From Pseudomonadota bacterium (GTDB lineage Bacteria; Pseudomonadota; Alphaproteobacteria; Acetobacterales; Acetobacteraceae): a stretch of DNA of 36,008 bases. Shown in pieces: positions 7,209-15,023 of this stretch. Below the pieces are notes generated by a model that was given only the letters and a program-made list of their open reading frames with translations, was not told the DNA's origin and did no database searches. The stretch covers positions 2,008-38,015 of the forward strand of contig JAJZNE010000070.1 in assembly GCA_021847995.1 (NCBI GenBank). Reading direction: 5' to 3'. The translations under genes were made by a program, and so were the position numbers. How positions within the stretch are numbered: position 1 is the first letter of the stretch; each line of letters starts with the position of its first letter.

Positions 7209-9536
7209 ATGACCAAGTTCGGCCTTGCCCAGCCCGTCCGCCGCGTCGAAGACCCGCGCCTGCTCAAGGGCAACGGCGCCTATACCGATGACATCACCCT
7301 CCCCGGCACGCTGGCCGGCGTGGTTCTGCGCAGCCCGCATGCCGCCGCCGTGATCACCGCCATCGACACCGCCGCGGCGCGGTCGCTGCCCGGCGTCCGC
7401 GCCGTCTATACCGCAGCCGATCTTGCCGCCGACGGCATCGGCACGCTGCCCTGTGCCGCGCCGGTGAAGAACCGCGACGGGTCGGCGATGGTCATGCCGC
7501 CGCACCCGGTGCTCGCCGACGGACGCGTCCGCCATGTCGGCGATCCCGTCGCCTTCATCGTCGCCGATACCTCCAAACAGGCCCGTGACGCCGCCGAGGC
7601 GATCGCCGTCGAATACGACATCCAGCCGTCGATCACCGATCTCGCCACCGCGACCGACGACGGCGCGCCGCTGGTGTGGCCGGAGGCGAAGCGCAACATC
7701 GCCTTCGACTGGCAGATCGGCGACCCGGCGAAGACCGAGGCGCTGTTCCGCGAGGCCGCCCATGTCACCCGGCTGACCGTCGTCAACAACCGCATTGTCG
7801 TCTCTTCGATGGAGGCGCGGGCGGCACTGGCGGAATTCGACGCCGGCAGCGGACGCTGGACGCTGCGGACCAACACGCAGGGCGGCTGGTTGCTCAAGGA
7901 TCTGCTCGCCAGCGCCATCTTCAATGTGCCGGCCGACCGGTTCCGTATCCTGACGCCCGACGTGGGCGGCGGCTTCGGCATGAAGATCTTCCTCTACGCC
8001 GAGCATGCGCTGACCTGCTATGCGGCGCGCAAGCTCGGCCGGCCGGTGAAATGGGTCTCCGAACGGTCGGAGGCATTCCTCGCCGACACGCAGGGCCGCG
8101 ACAACATCACGACGGGCGAAATCGCGCTCGACAGCGGGGGAAAATTCCTCGCCCTGCGCACCCGCAACACCGCCGGCATGGGCGCCTACCTCTCCACCTT
8201 CGCGCCCTACATTCCGACCATGGCCGGCACCGGCGTGCTGGCCAGCGTCTATGGCTTTCAGGCGGTCCATGCCAATGTCATAGGCGTGTTCACCAACACC
8301 GTTCCGGTCGATGCCTATCGCGGTGCCGGCCGGCCGGAGAGCAACTATCTGGTCGAGCGCCTGATCGACGCCGCCGCGCGCGAAATGAAGATCGACCGGG
8401 TGGAGCTGCGCCGGCGCAACATGGTTGCCCCCAGCGCGATGCCGCACACGACGCCGGTCGGCAAGACCTACGACAGCGGCGATTTCCGCATCGTGCTCGA
8501 TGCCGGGCTGAAGAATGCCGACTGGGCCGGTTTCCCGGCACGCCGGGCGGAGGCGGCACGGCACGGCAGGCGGCGCGGCATCGGCCTCGCCTACTATCTG
8601 GAGGCGACCGGCGGCGCGCCGACCGAACGCGCCGAAATCCGCTTCGCTGATGACGGCTTCGTCGATGTCTATGTCGGCACGCAATCGACCGGCCAGGGGC
8701 ATGAGACCGCCTATGTCCAGCTCACCGCCGACCAGCTCGGCGTACCGGGGGAGAAGGTGCGGGTGAAGCAGGGCGACACCGACACGATCCCGACCGGCGG
8801 CGGCACCGGCGGCGCCCGCAGCCTCTATTCCGAGGGGCAGGCAATCCTCGTCACCGCCGCGACCGTGATCGAGAAGGGCAGGAAGGCCGCCTCCGAGGCG
8901 CTGGAGGCGGCGCCCGGCGACATCACGTTCGAGGCCGGGCGTTTCGCGATCGTTGGCACCGACCGCGGCATCGACATCCTGACGCTCGCGGCGCAGCAGC
9001 GCGCACGGGCGGCGGGCGGGGAGGACGTGACCACGCTGGACGCGGCCGAAGTGGCCGAGATCAAGGCCCACACCTTCCCCAATGGCTGCCACATCGCCGA
9101 GGTGGAGATCGACCCCGATACCGGGGTGACGCGCATCGTCCGCTATTGCGTGACCGACGACGTGGGCAAGGCCGTCAATCCGCTGATCGTGCGCGGCCAG
9201 GTGCATGGCGGGGTCGCCCAGGGCCTCGGCCAGGCGATGCTGGAGCGCACCGCCTATGACCGCGACTCCGGCCAGCTCCTCTCCGGCAGCTTCATGGATT
9301 ATGCGCTGCCGCGTGCCGACGATCTGCCGGACATCAAGGTCGAACTGGTCGAGGTGCCGTGCGCCTCCAACCCGCTCGGCGTCAAGGGCGCCGGGGAGGC
9401 CGGGGCGGTCGGCAGCCCGCCGGCGGTGATCAACGCCGTGGTCGATGCGCTGAGCGGCGACGGCGTGACCCATATCGACATGCCGGCGACGCCGGAAGTG
9501 GTCTGGCGTGCGCTGCACGCCCGCCGGGCAGCCTGA
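7209..9536 (+). CDS. Xanthine dehydrogenase-family molybdopterin-binding subunit (lone)
   Basis: The 775-residue protein is a full-length large subunit of a molybdenum hydroxylase. It has the N-terminal 'RRVEDPRLLKGNGAYTDDI' typical of CoxL/aldehyde oxidase subunits, 'DVGGGFGMK' (251-259, pterin site), 'DAYRGAGRPE' (368-377) and the C-terminal 'GVKGAGEAGAVGSPPA' that includes the catalytic Glu region. The active-site loop is AYRGAGRPE rather than the AYxCSFR of true form-I CO dehydrogenase, so a CO oxidase role is unlikely. No signal peptide is present, so it should be cytoplasmic. FAD and 2Fe-2S partner genes are expected, but none lies adjacent. Substrate unknown. Confidence 0.9.
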   Translation: MTKFGLAQPVRRVEDPRLLKGNGAYTDDITLPGTLAGVVLRSPHAAAVITAIDTAAARSLPGVRAVYTAADLAADGIGTLPCAAPVKNRDGSAMVMPPHPVLADGRVRHVGDPVAFIVADTSKQARDAAEAIAVEYDIQPSITDLATATDDGAPLVWPEAKRNIAFDWQIGDPAKTEALFREAAHVTRLTVVNNRIVVSSMEARAALAEFDAGSGRWTLRTNTQGGWLLKDLLASAIFNVPADRFRILTPDVGGGFGMKIFLYAEHALTCYAARKLGRPVKWVSERSEAFLADTQGRDNITTGEIALDSGGKFLALRTRNTAGMGAYLSTFAPYIPTMAGTGVLASVYGFQAVHANVIGVFTNTVPVDAYRGAGRPESNYLVERLIDAAAREMKIDRVELRRRNMVAPSAMPHTTPVGKTYDSGDFRIVLDAGLKNADWAGFPARRAEAARHGRRRGIGLAYYLEATGGAPTERAEIRFADDGFVDVYVGTQSTGQGHETAYVQLTADQLGVPGEKVRVKQGDTDTIPTGGGTGGARSLYSEGQAILVTAATVIEKGRKAASEALEAAPGDITFEAGRFAIVGTDRGIDILTLAAQQRARAAGGEDVTTLDAAEVAEIKAHTFPNGCHIAEVEIDPDTGVTRIVRYCVTDDVGKAVNPLIVRGQVHGGVAQGLGQAMLERTAYDRDSGQLLSGSFMDYALPRADDLPDIKVELVEVPCASNPLGVKGAGEAGAVGSPPAVINAVVDALSGDGVTHIDMPATPEVVWRALHARRAA

Positions 9537-9641
9537 GGCGGAAGCCCGCGGGGGCCGTCGCGGCCGCGGCGGCCCGATGCCGGGCAACCCGTTACCCATC
9601 GCCGCGTTCACGGCCGGCATCGATCTCAGGGAGCAGGGAAC

Positions 9642-9914
9642 ATGGCCAGCATGAGCGACCGGGCGAGTGACGCGGGGGCGAGCGCGCAGGAGCAAATCCG
9701 CGAATTGCGCGCCCAGGTCGATAGCCTGATGCGCGAGCGCGTGGCACCGGCGATGTCCGGTGTCGCCGGCCGCGCGCAGGAGGCCGCGCGGCAGGCGCGT
9801 GATATGGCTCAGGACCAGACCGAGGCCCTGTCAAGCCGGGTGCGGGAAATGCCAATCGCCTCCGTCCTGATTGCCGCGGCGGCGGGCTATCTCATCGGTC
9901 GGCTGTCGCGCTAG
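9642..9914 (+). CDS. DUF883/ElaB-YqjD-like membrane-anchored protein
   Basis: The 90-residue product has a long amphipathic helix (about 15-65, 'EQIRELRAQVDSLMRERV' and following). It ends in a single hydrophobic anchor, 'ASVLIAAAAGYLIGRLSR', with the Gly-rich C-terminus typical of DUF883 proteins such as E. coli ElaB and YqjD. Those proteins are inner-membrane anchored, stress-induced and ribosome-associated. ATG 9642 follows AGGGAGCAGGGA; an alternative ATG is at 9651. The next gene starts three bases after the stop and encodes a holin-like membrane protein, the same pairing as yqjD-yqjE. Confidence 0.8.
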   Translation: MASMSDRASDAGASAQEQIRELRAQVDSLMRERVAPAMSGVAGRAQEAARQARDMAQDQTEALSSRVREMPIASVLIAAAAGYLIGRLSR

Positions 9915-9917
9915 GAG

Positions 9918-10361
9918 ATGCGCACAATCCGGCTGGCACGGGTTGCCGCGCAGGCGGAACTGCTGCGGCTGCGCCGTCTTGTTCGGCGCCAGGCGGTGCG
10001 GGCGATGCTCGGCGCGGTCGCGGGCGTGTTCCTGCTCGGCTGCCTCGCCTGGCTGCACGTCGCGGGCTATTTTGCGCTCCGGCGTGCCGGGATCCTGCCG
10101 CTGTGGGATTCGCTGATCGTGGCCGGCGTGGACGCGGCGATCGCACTGGTCATCGGCCTGCTCGCCCTGCGCAACCGCCCCGGCCGGGTGGAGCGGGAGG
10201 CGCTGGAGGTGCGGATGACCGCACAGAGGCAGTTGGCGGAGGCCGCGGCGATCTCCGCCGTGGTCACGCCGCTGCTGCGCTCGCGTGGCCTGCGCAGGCT
10301 CTATGACGCAGCCTTCGCCGCGCTGACGGCACGGTTGTTCGGCGGTCGCGCGCGGCGCTGA
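9918..10361 (+). CDS. Phage holin-family/YqjE-like membrane protein
   Basis: The 147-residue product has two membrane segments (about 29-52 and 66-86) after a basic N-terminus rich in Arg and Leu, and a long soluble C-terminal part. This arrangement matches the Phage_holin_3_6/YqjE group (PF07332), which despite its name is mostly chromosomal and paired with DUF883 proteins. Its Shine-Dalgarno-like AGGAG overlaps the stop codon of the preceding gene (TAGGAGATG), so translation is probably coupled. The molecular role is unknown; an envelope-stress function is inferred from the pairing. Confidence 0.65.
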   Translation: MRTIRLARVAAQAELLRLRRLVRRQAVRAMLGAVAGVFLLGCLAWLHVAGYFALRRAGILPLWDSLIVAGVDAAIALVIGLLALRNRPGRVEREALEVRMTAQRQLAEAAAISAVVTPLLRSRGLRRLYDAAFAALTARLFGGRARR

Positions 10362-10425
10362 GGCGCCTCGCCGCGCGCGGCGCCAGCGGCTATAGCGGGC
10401 CGGCCGCAGAAGGGATCGCCCGCCC

Positions 10426-11427
10426 ATGTCCGACGCCGTGACCATGCTTCGCGAAGGCCGCACCGCCCGGTTGCTGCTCGACCGGCCGAAGGCGCTGAAC
10501 GCCCTCGACCTGCCGATGATCCGTGCGCTCGATGCCGCCCTCGCCGCGTGGCGGGACGAACCGCGTGTTCAGGTGGTGGTGATCGACAGCAGCAGCGAGC
10601 GCGCCTTCTGCGCCGGCGGCGACATCCGCGCCATCCGCGCCGCCGCGCTGGCCGGCGACTTCGCTGCCGTGGAGCAGTTCTTTGCCGAGGAATACGCGCT
10701 CAATGCGGCGATCGCCGCCTATCCGAAGCCGTATGTGGCGCTGATCGACGGCATCTGCATGGGCGGGGGCATCGGCGTCTCGGTCCACGGCACGGTGCGG
10801 GTGGCCACCGAGCACGGGATATTCGCGATGCCGGAGACGGCGATCGGGTTCTTCCCCGATATCGGCGCGACCTATGTGCTGCCGCGGCTGCCGGGGGCAC
10901 TCGGCATCTATCTTGGGCTGACCGGGGAGCGGCTGCGGGGCGCGGATGCGGTGCATGCCGGCCTGGCCACGCATTTCGTCCCCCGCGCGGCGCTGCCTTC
11001 GCTGCGGGCCGCACTGGCCGCGGACGGTGTCGCGGCAGTCGCGACGCATGCGGCGCCGCTGCCGCCCTTCACCATCGCCCCGCATCGCGCCGCGATCGAC
11101 CGCTGCTTCAGCGCACCCTCGGTCCCCGAGATCCTGGCGCGGCTCGCCGCCGAAGGCACGGAATGGGCGGGCGCGACTCTGGCGACGATGCGGATGATGT
11201 CACCGTCCTCGCTGTCGTGGTCACTGGCGGCGATCCTTCGCGGCGCGACGCTCGACCTGCCGGCGGCACTGGCGGCGGAGTTGCGGCTGACCCGCCCGGT
11301 GTGCCGCCATCCCGACTTCGCTGAGGGCGTGCGGGCAATGGTGGTGGACAAGGATCGCCAGCCGCGCTGGACGCCTGCAACGCTGGAGAGTGTCGATCCG
11401 GCAGCGATCGCGGCGATGCTGGACTGA
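10426..11427 (+). CDS. 3-hydroxyisobutyryl-CoA hydrolase-like crotonase
   Basis: The 333-residue protein belongs to the crotonase superfamily: 'RPKALNALDLPMI' near the N-terminus, 'FCAGGDIRAI' (oxyanion hole) and 'GICMGGGIGVSVHGTVRVATE'. The phrase 'FAMPETAIGFFPDIGATYVLPRL' and the length point to the 3-hydroxyisobutyryl-CoA hydrolase branch, which keeps the Glu of 'MPE' and the Asp of 'PDIG'. That enzyme hydrolyses 3-hydroxyisobutyryl-CoA in valine degradation, but no other valine-pathway gene is adjacent. A generic enoyl-CoA hydratase/isomerase call remains possible. It has no signal peptide and is cytosolic. Confidence 0.85.
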   Translation: MSDAVTMLREGRTARLLLDRPKALNALDLPMIRALDAALAAWRDEPRVQVVVIDSSSERAFCAGGDIRAIRAAALAGDFAAVEQFFAEEYALNAAIAAYPKPYVALIDGICMGGGIGVSVHGTVRVATEHGIFAMPETAIGFFPDIGATYVLPRLPGALGIYLGLTGERLRGADAVHAGLATHFVPRAALPSLRAALAADGVAAVATHAAPLPPFTIAPHRAAIDRCFSAPSVPEILARLAAEGTEWAGATLATMRMMSPSSLSWSLAAILRGATLDLPAALAAELRLTRPVCRHPDFAEGVRAMVVDKDRQPRWTPATLESVDPAAIAAMLD

Positions 11428-11612
11428 GCGGCCGCGAGGGAAGTGTCGTCACCCGCCGCCGCGGTGCCGCGCGACCGCTTGCCGCCTGCATCCGTTGCCC
11501 GGTTCGGGCGCGCGCCGGGCGAAGCCGTGCCGGCCGACGGTTTGACAGACCCCGGCGAAGCCGCGAAAGCGGCGGCGTGCCGGCATCGCCGGGCAGGGGA
11601 GGGAGAACGATC

Positions 11613-12905
11613 ATGCCGGCCGTGCGCGTCTGGATCTATGTCCTGCTGTTCACCGGCTGCACGATCAATTACGTCGATCGCGTGGCGCTGTCGGTCGCCG
11701 CGGCGCCGATCGCTACACAGTTCCATGTCTCCCCGGTCGGCATGGGCTACCTGTTCTCCGCCTTTCTCTGGACCTATCTGGTCACATTGATCCCCTGGGG
11801 GCTTGCCGTCGATCGCTTCGGCACGCGCTGGACGACGGCCTGCGGGATGGCGATCTGGTCGGCGGCGACCATGCTGACCGGGCTTGCCGGCAGCTATGCC
11901 ATGCTGTTCGCGACGCGGCTGCTGATGGGGCTGGGCGAGGCCTCCACCTATCCCGCCGGCGGGCGCGTGATCCGCGAATGGATTCCGGGCGGCGAACGGG
12001 GGCTTGCCACCGTCACCTTCAACAGCGGCGGCTATGCCGGGCCGGCCTTCGGTGCCGTGCTGGTGGGGGCGATCGCCGGGGCGCTGGGCTGGCGGGCCGG
12101 GTTCCTGGTCGCCGGCGCGGTCGGGGTGGTATGGCTTGCGGTGTGGCTTGCCTGGTTCCGGCGACCGGAGGACTCCCGCGCCCTCGGCGCTGCCGAACGG
12201 GCCCTGATCCTGCGCGAACGCGGCAGCGGCGCTGACCCGCTTGCGGGTGCCGGCAGCGGGGCGGGCATCGCCGCGCTGCTGCGGTCGCGGACGATGTGGG
12301 CGCTGTTCGTGACGCAGGGCTGTGCGGTCTATGCCCAGTACCTGTTCCTGACCTGGATGCCGAGCTATCTCCAGGCGACCCGGCATCTGACACTGCTCAG
12401 GACCGGTCTCTACAGCGCCGCCCCCTACGGCGTTGCGGTGCTCGGCGCGCTGCTGGCGGGGGCGCTGAGCGACCGGCGCCTGCGCGCAGAGCGCGGCGTT
12501 GCCGGGCGGCGGCGTATGGTGGCGGCGATGATGCTGCTCTCCGCTGTCATTCTGCTGGTGCCGCTGGTCGGCAATATCGGTGCGATCCTGCTGCTGTTCA
12601 CCGTCTCGCTCACCGGCATCGCCAGCGCCGTCGGACTGAACATCGCGCTGCTGAATGACCTGCTGACCGAGCCGGGTGACAGCGGCAAGGCCAACGGGCT
12701 GCTGGTGAGCGGGGGCAACCTGTTCGGTCTGCTGGCGCCGATCCTGCCCGGCTATGTCGTGGCGGGCACCGGGCAGTACGATGCTGCGTTCGTGATCGCC
12801 GGCGGCCTGCTGCTGTGCGGGGCGACGGTGTGCCTGACCCTGACCCGCCGCCCGATCGGCGAGCGCGCGCCCGCCAGCGCCAGTGCGCTCTCCCTATCGG
12901 CCTGA
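11613..12905 (+). CDS. MFS transporter, anion:cation symporter (ACS) type
   Basis: The 430-residue protein has about twelve hydrophobic segments. Helix 1 ends with 'TINYVDRVALSVAAAPI', typical of ACS-family transporters for sugar acids and other organic anions. The loop motif 'GLAVDRFGTRWT' is the MFS motif A position, and 'LMGLGEASTYPAGGRVIREWIPGGERG' matches the helix 4-5 region of glucarate/galactonate carriers. The ATG at 11613 follows AGGGGAGGGA at 11597-11606. The upstream in-frame codons to 11577 lack a ribosome site. It ends one base before the convergent DoxDA gene's stop, with no terminator visible between. Substrate unknown, probably a carboxylate. Confidence 0.9.
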   Translation: MPAVRVWIYVLLFTGCTINYVDRVALSVAAAPIATQFHVSPVGMGYLFSAFLWTYLVTLIPWGLAVDRFGTRWTTACGMAIWSAATMLTGLAGSYAMLFATRLLMGLGEASTYPAGGRVIREWIPGGERGLATVTFNSGGYAGPAFGAVLVGAIAGALGWRAGFLVAGAVGVVWLAVWLAWFRRPEDSRALGAAERALILRERGSGADPLAGAGSGAGIAALLRSRTMWALFVTQGCAVYAQYLFLTWMPSYLQATRHLTLLRTGLYSAAPYGVAVLGALLAGALSDRRLRAERGVAGRRRMVAAMMLLSAVILLVPLVGNIGAILLLFTVSLTGIASAVGLNIALLNDLLTEPGDSGKANGLLVSGGNLFGLLAPILPGYVVAGTGQYDAAFVIAGGLLLCGATVCLTLTRRPIGERAPASASALSLSA

Positions 12906-12906
12906 C

Positions 12907-14004
12907 TCAGCCTCCTGCGGCAAGGCGCGCGGCGAAGCTGCGGCCATCCACGTCGGTCAGTTGCAGCGCGACCGCAGCGGACGCGGCCTTGGCGTCCGGC
13001 GGGGCAGGCAGCGTGATCGTCGCCGCGGCACCCATGCCCGCGACCAGCCCAAAGGCGCCTGGCTTGAACCTGTTGTAGGCGTAGTCGTTGACGAACGCTG
13101 CCGGCGGCAGTTTCGCCAGGATTGCGGTGTCCCAGGAGGCGACCGGCCGGCCGGCGCCGTCCAGCAGCTCCGCCCGCATGACATGGGCCGGCGCTTCCGG
13201 CGTGCCGGCATCGAGATAAACATGGAAGCGCACACCGCCATCGGGCAGCAGCGTCGCCCCGCTCAGCGTCAGATGGTGGCGCGTCGGGCTGACCGGGCCG
13301 CCATGAAACGGGCCGATCACCGAGCCGCGATAGTAGCTGTAGGTGCTGATGTCGAAGCCCAGCACGAAGGCCAGCACCAGCAGCGCAAGCCCCTGAAAGG
13401 CGCCGTCGCGCAGCGGCAGCGGCAGACTGCCCGCGGCCCAGCGGAACCATCCCCGTCCGGCCAGCGCCGGCGTCCGGCGCAGCAGCAGATTGTCGAGCGA
13501 CCAGGCACCGCTGCCGGCGAGCAGCAGCGTCGCACCCATGGCAAGGTTGGCTGCCGCCATCGTCCATTCGTCGATGCAGGTGGCCCCCTGCCAGCCGAAC
13601 ATCAGCATCAGCACGACGGAGAACGCCATCGACACGGCGGCCGACAGCCGCGTCATCAACCCCAGCATGAGCGCGGCACCGGCGATCAGTTCGGCGGCAC
13701 TGAACAGGATCACGCCCGCATAGAGCAGCCAGAAATGTCGCAGCATGAACCCGATGACATGATCCATGCCGAGCAGCGCGCCGGGCATCGCGGTCTGGAA
13801 CTTGTTTGCCATCCATTCATGGCCGCCCCAGGCATCGAGTTTCGAGGGCGCATAGATGAAGCGGCGCGAGCCGCCGCCCCAGTAGATGAAACCCTGGATC
13901 ATGCGCACCGACAGCATCGCCAGCGCCGCCAGACGCCAGTGGCGGTCGGGTTGTATCGCGGCCCCGGCAACCGGCGTGATCCGGTCCATCGCGAGCGCGG
14001 TCAT
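12907..14004 (-). CDS. doxDA: DoxDA: thiosulfate:quinone oxidoreductase, fused subunits
   Basis: The 365-residue protein joins two domains. Residues ~25-185 form a DoxD/DoxX-like membrane domain with at least four helices ('MIQGFIYWGGGSRRFIYAP', 'LLYAGVILFSAAELIAGAALML', 'GWQGATCIDEWTMAAANL'). After another membrane segment ('LALLVLAFVLGFD'), residues ~225-365 form a DoxA-like domain ('YSYYRGSVIGPFHGGPVSP', 'FVNDYAYNRFKPGAFGL'). In Acidianus the two are separate subunits of an enzyme that oxidises thiosulfate to tetrathionate with quinone; bacterial genes are often fused as here. The start at 14004 was taken because upstream codons overlap the previous gene's end. It is the last gene of the sulfur operon. 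Activity is inferred from the family. Confidence 0.88.
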   Translation of the reverse strand: MTALAMDRITPVAGAAIQPDRHWRLAALAMLSVRMIQGFIYWGGGSRRFIYAPSKLDAWGGHEWMANKFQTAMPGALLGMDHVIGFMLRHFWLLYAGVILFSAAELIAGAALMLGLMTRLSAAVSMAFSVVLMLMFGWQGATCIDEWTMAAANLAMGATLLLAGSGAWSLDNLLLRRTPALAGRGWFRWAAGSLPLPLRDGAFQGLALLVLAFVLGFDISTYSYYRGSVIGPFHGGPVSPTRHHLTLSGATLLPDGGVRFHVYLDAGTPEAPAHVMRAELLDGAGRPVASWDTAILAKLPPAAFVNDYAYNRFKPGAFGLVAGMGAAATITLPAPPDAKAASAAVALQLTDVDGRSFAARLAAGG

Positions 14005-14020
14005 GGCGGCCTCCCTGCGG

Positions 14021-14995
14021 TCAGTTGGGTGCGGTATAGGGTTTGAAACCGTAGCGTTCGAAGATGGCGAGTGCCGCCGGCGAGCGGATGAAGGCAAGCC
14101 ACGCCCGCGCCGCCTCGGGGTGCGGCGCGCCCTTCACCTCGGCGCCGGCATAGACCGCGGTGCTGTTTTCGCTGTCGGGGATCGCGACATGCGCGATCGG
14201 GTGGCCGGCCTGTTCCTGGAACAGCGCCTCCGACTGCCAGGTGACACCGGCAACGCCGCGCCCCTGCATCAGCAGCAGCGGTGTCTGCCGGTGATGGATA
14301 TGCGTCAGGGTTGTGCTGCCGTCGGCGACCTTGCGGTCATACACCGCCGCGACCAGCGCCTCGCCGCCAGCCTTGGCGAGCGATGCCTTGATCTGTCGCG
14401 CGATTCCCTCGAAGGCCGGGTTGGGCATCACCAGCCGCACGCCCGGCCGGCCGAGATCGGCAAGCCCGGTGATATGGGCGGGATTGCCCTTCGGCACCAT
14501 GATGGCGAGCGTATTGGTCACATAGGGCACGGCAGGGCCGACCAGCGTGCCGTCCGCGACCAGTTGCCTGACCTTGGCGAGGCCGGCGAAGTAGGCGTCC
14601 GGCTTGACCGTCCAGGTCATGTTGCCGACCGTGATCGTGCCGCCCGCGGCGATCTGCCGGACCAGGAGGCCGGGCGGGATCGTCTCCCAGTAAAGACGGC
14701 CGCTGTAGTCGGGATTCTGCCGCTCGAATTCCGCGACCAGCGGCGCCATCGCAAAGTAGTAGTTGCCCCCGACATAGAGCGTGAGTTTCGGATCGGCAGG
14801 ATTGCCGTGGAAATCGGCCAGATTGTCCACTTCCGGCACGGTGAACGCCAGCCCGCGATCCGTCGCGTCGTTGTTGGCGCCTGCCTGCCAGGGCGGAAAC
14901 ACCTCCTCTCCGGCCCGCGCCGCCGCCGGGACGGCGACGATCAGCAGGGCGAGCAGGCCGAGCCACCTTCGTGCTGCGCGCATCCTCCACCTCAT
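14021..14995 (-). CDS. Periplasmic solute-binding protein, orphan, in sulfur operon
   Basis: The 324-residue product has a basic n-region and a signal peptide ('RRWLGLLALLIVAVPAAARA'). The mature part resembles the type II periplasmic binding fold of ModA/sulfate-binding-like proteins: 'LTLYVGGNYYFAMAPLVAEFERQNP', 'TNTLAIMVPKGNPAHITGLADL', 'SENSTAVYAGAEVKGAPHPEAARAWLAFIRSP' read in pieces. No ABC permease or ATPase gene is in the operon. The ATG at 14995 lies in one copy of a 17-bp duplication that spans the upstream stop; ATG 14983 is an alternative, but its GGAGG abuts it. The next gene is DoxDA, so binding of thiosulfate or another sulfur oxyanion is an attractive but unproven inference. 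Confidence 0.8.
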   Translation of the reverse strand: MRWRMRAARRWLGLLALLIVAVPAAARAGEEVFPPWQAGANNDATDRGLAFTVPEVDNLADFHGNPADPKLTLYVGGNYYFAMAPLVAEFERQNPDYSGRLYWETIPPGLLVRQIAAGGTITVGNMTWTVKPDAYFAGLAKVRQLVADGTLVGPAVPYVTNTLAIMVPKGNPAHITGLADLGRPGVRLVMPNPAFEGIARQIKASLAKAGGEALVAAVYDRKVADGSTTLTHIHHRQTPLLLMQGRGVAGVTWQSEALFQEQAGHPIAHVAIPDSENSTAVYAGAEVKGAPHPEAARAWLAFIRSPAALAIFERYGFKPYTAPN

Positions 14996-15023
14996 TTCGC
15001 GTAGGCCCTCATTTCGCATAGGC
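14990..15023. repeat. 17-bp tandem duplication at a gene junction
   Basis: Two 17-bp copies (14990-15006 and 15007-15023, CCTCATTTCGCRTAGGC) differ at one base. The right copy holds the stop codon of the DsrE-like gene (TGA, minus strand 15011-15009). The left copy holds the ATG (14995) chosen as start of the solute-binding protein, so the start codon appears to be a duplicate of sequence around the preceding gene's stop. Confidence 0.9.

Noticed and set aside
7209..9536. Carbon monoxide dehydrogenase large subunit (CoxL form I)
   Set aside because: The active-site loop reads AYRGAGRPE, not AYxCSFR, and there is no CoxM/CoxS neighbour.
7161..9695. 844-codon open frame antisense to the Mo-hydroxylase large subunit
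   Set aside because: Translation is rich in His, Arg, Gly and Asp with no family motif. It mirrors the codon bias of the real plus-strand gene.
9918..10361. Prophage holin
   Set aside because: No other phage gene is near, and the pairing with a DUF883 gene matches chromosomal yqjD-yqjE.
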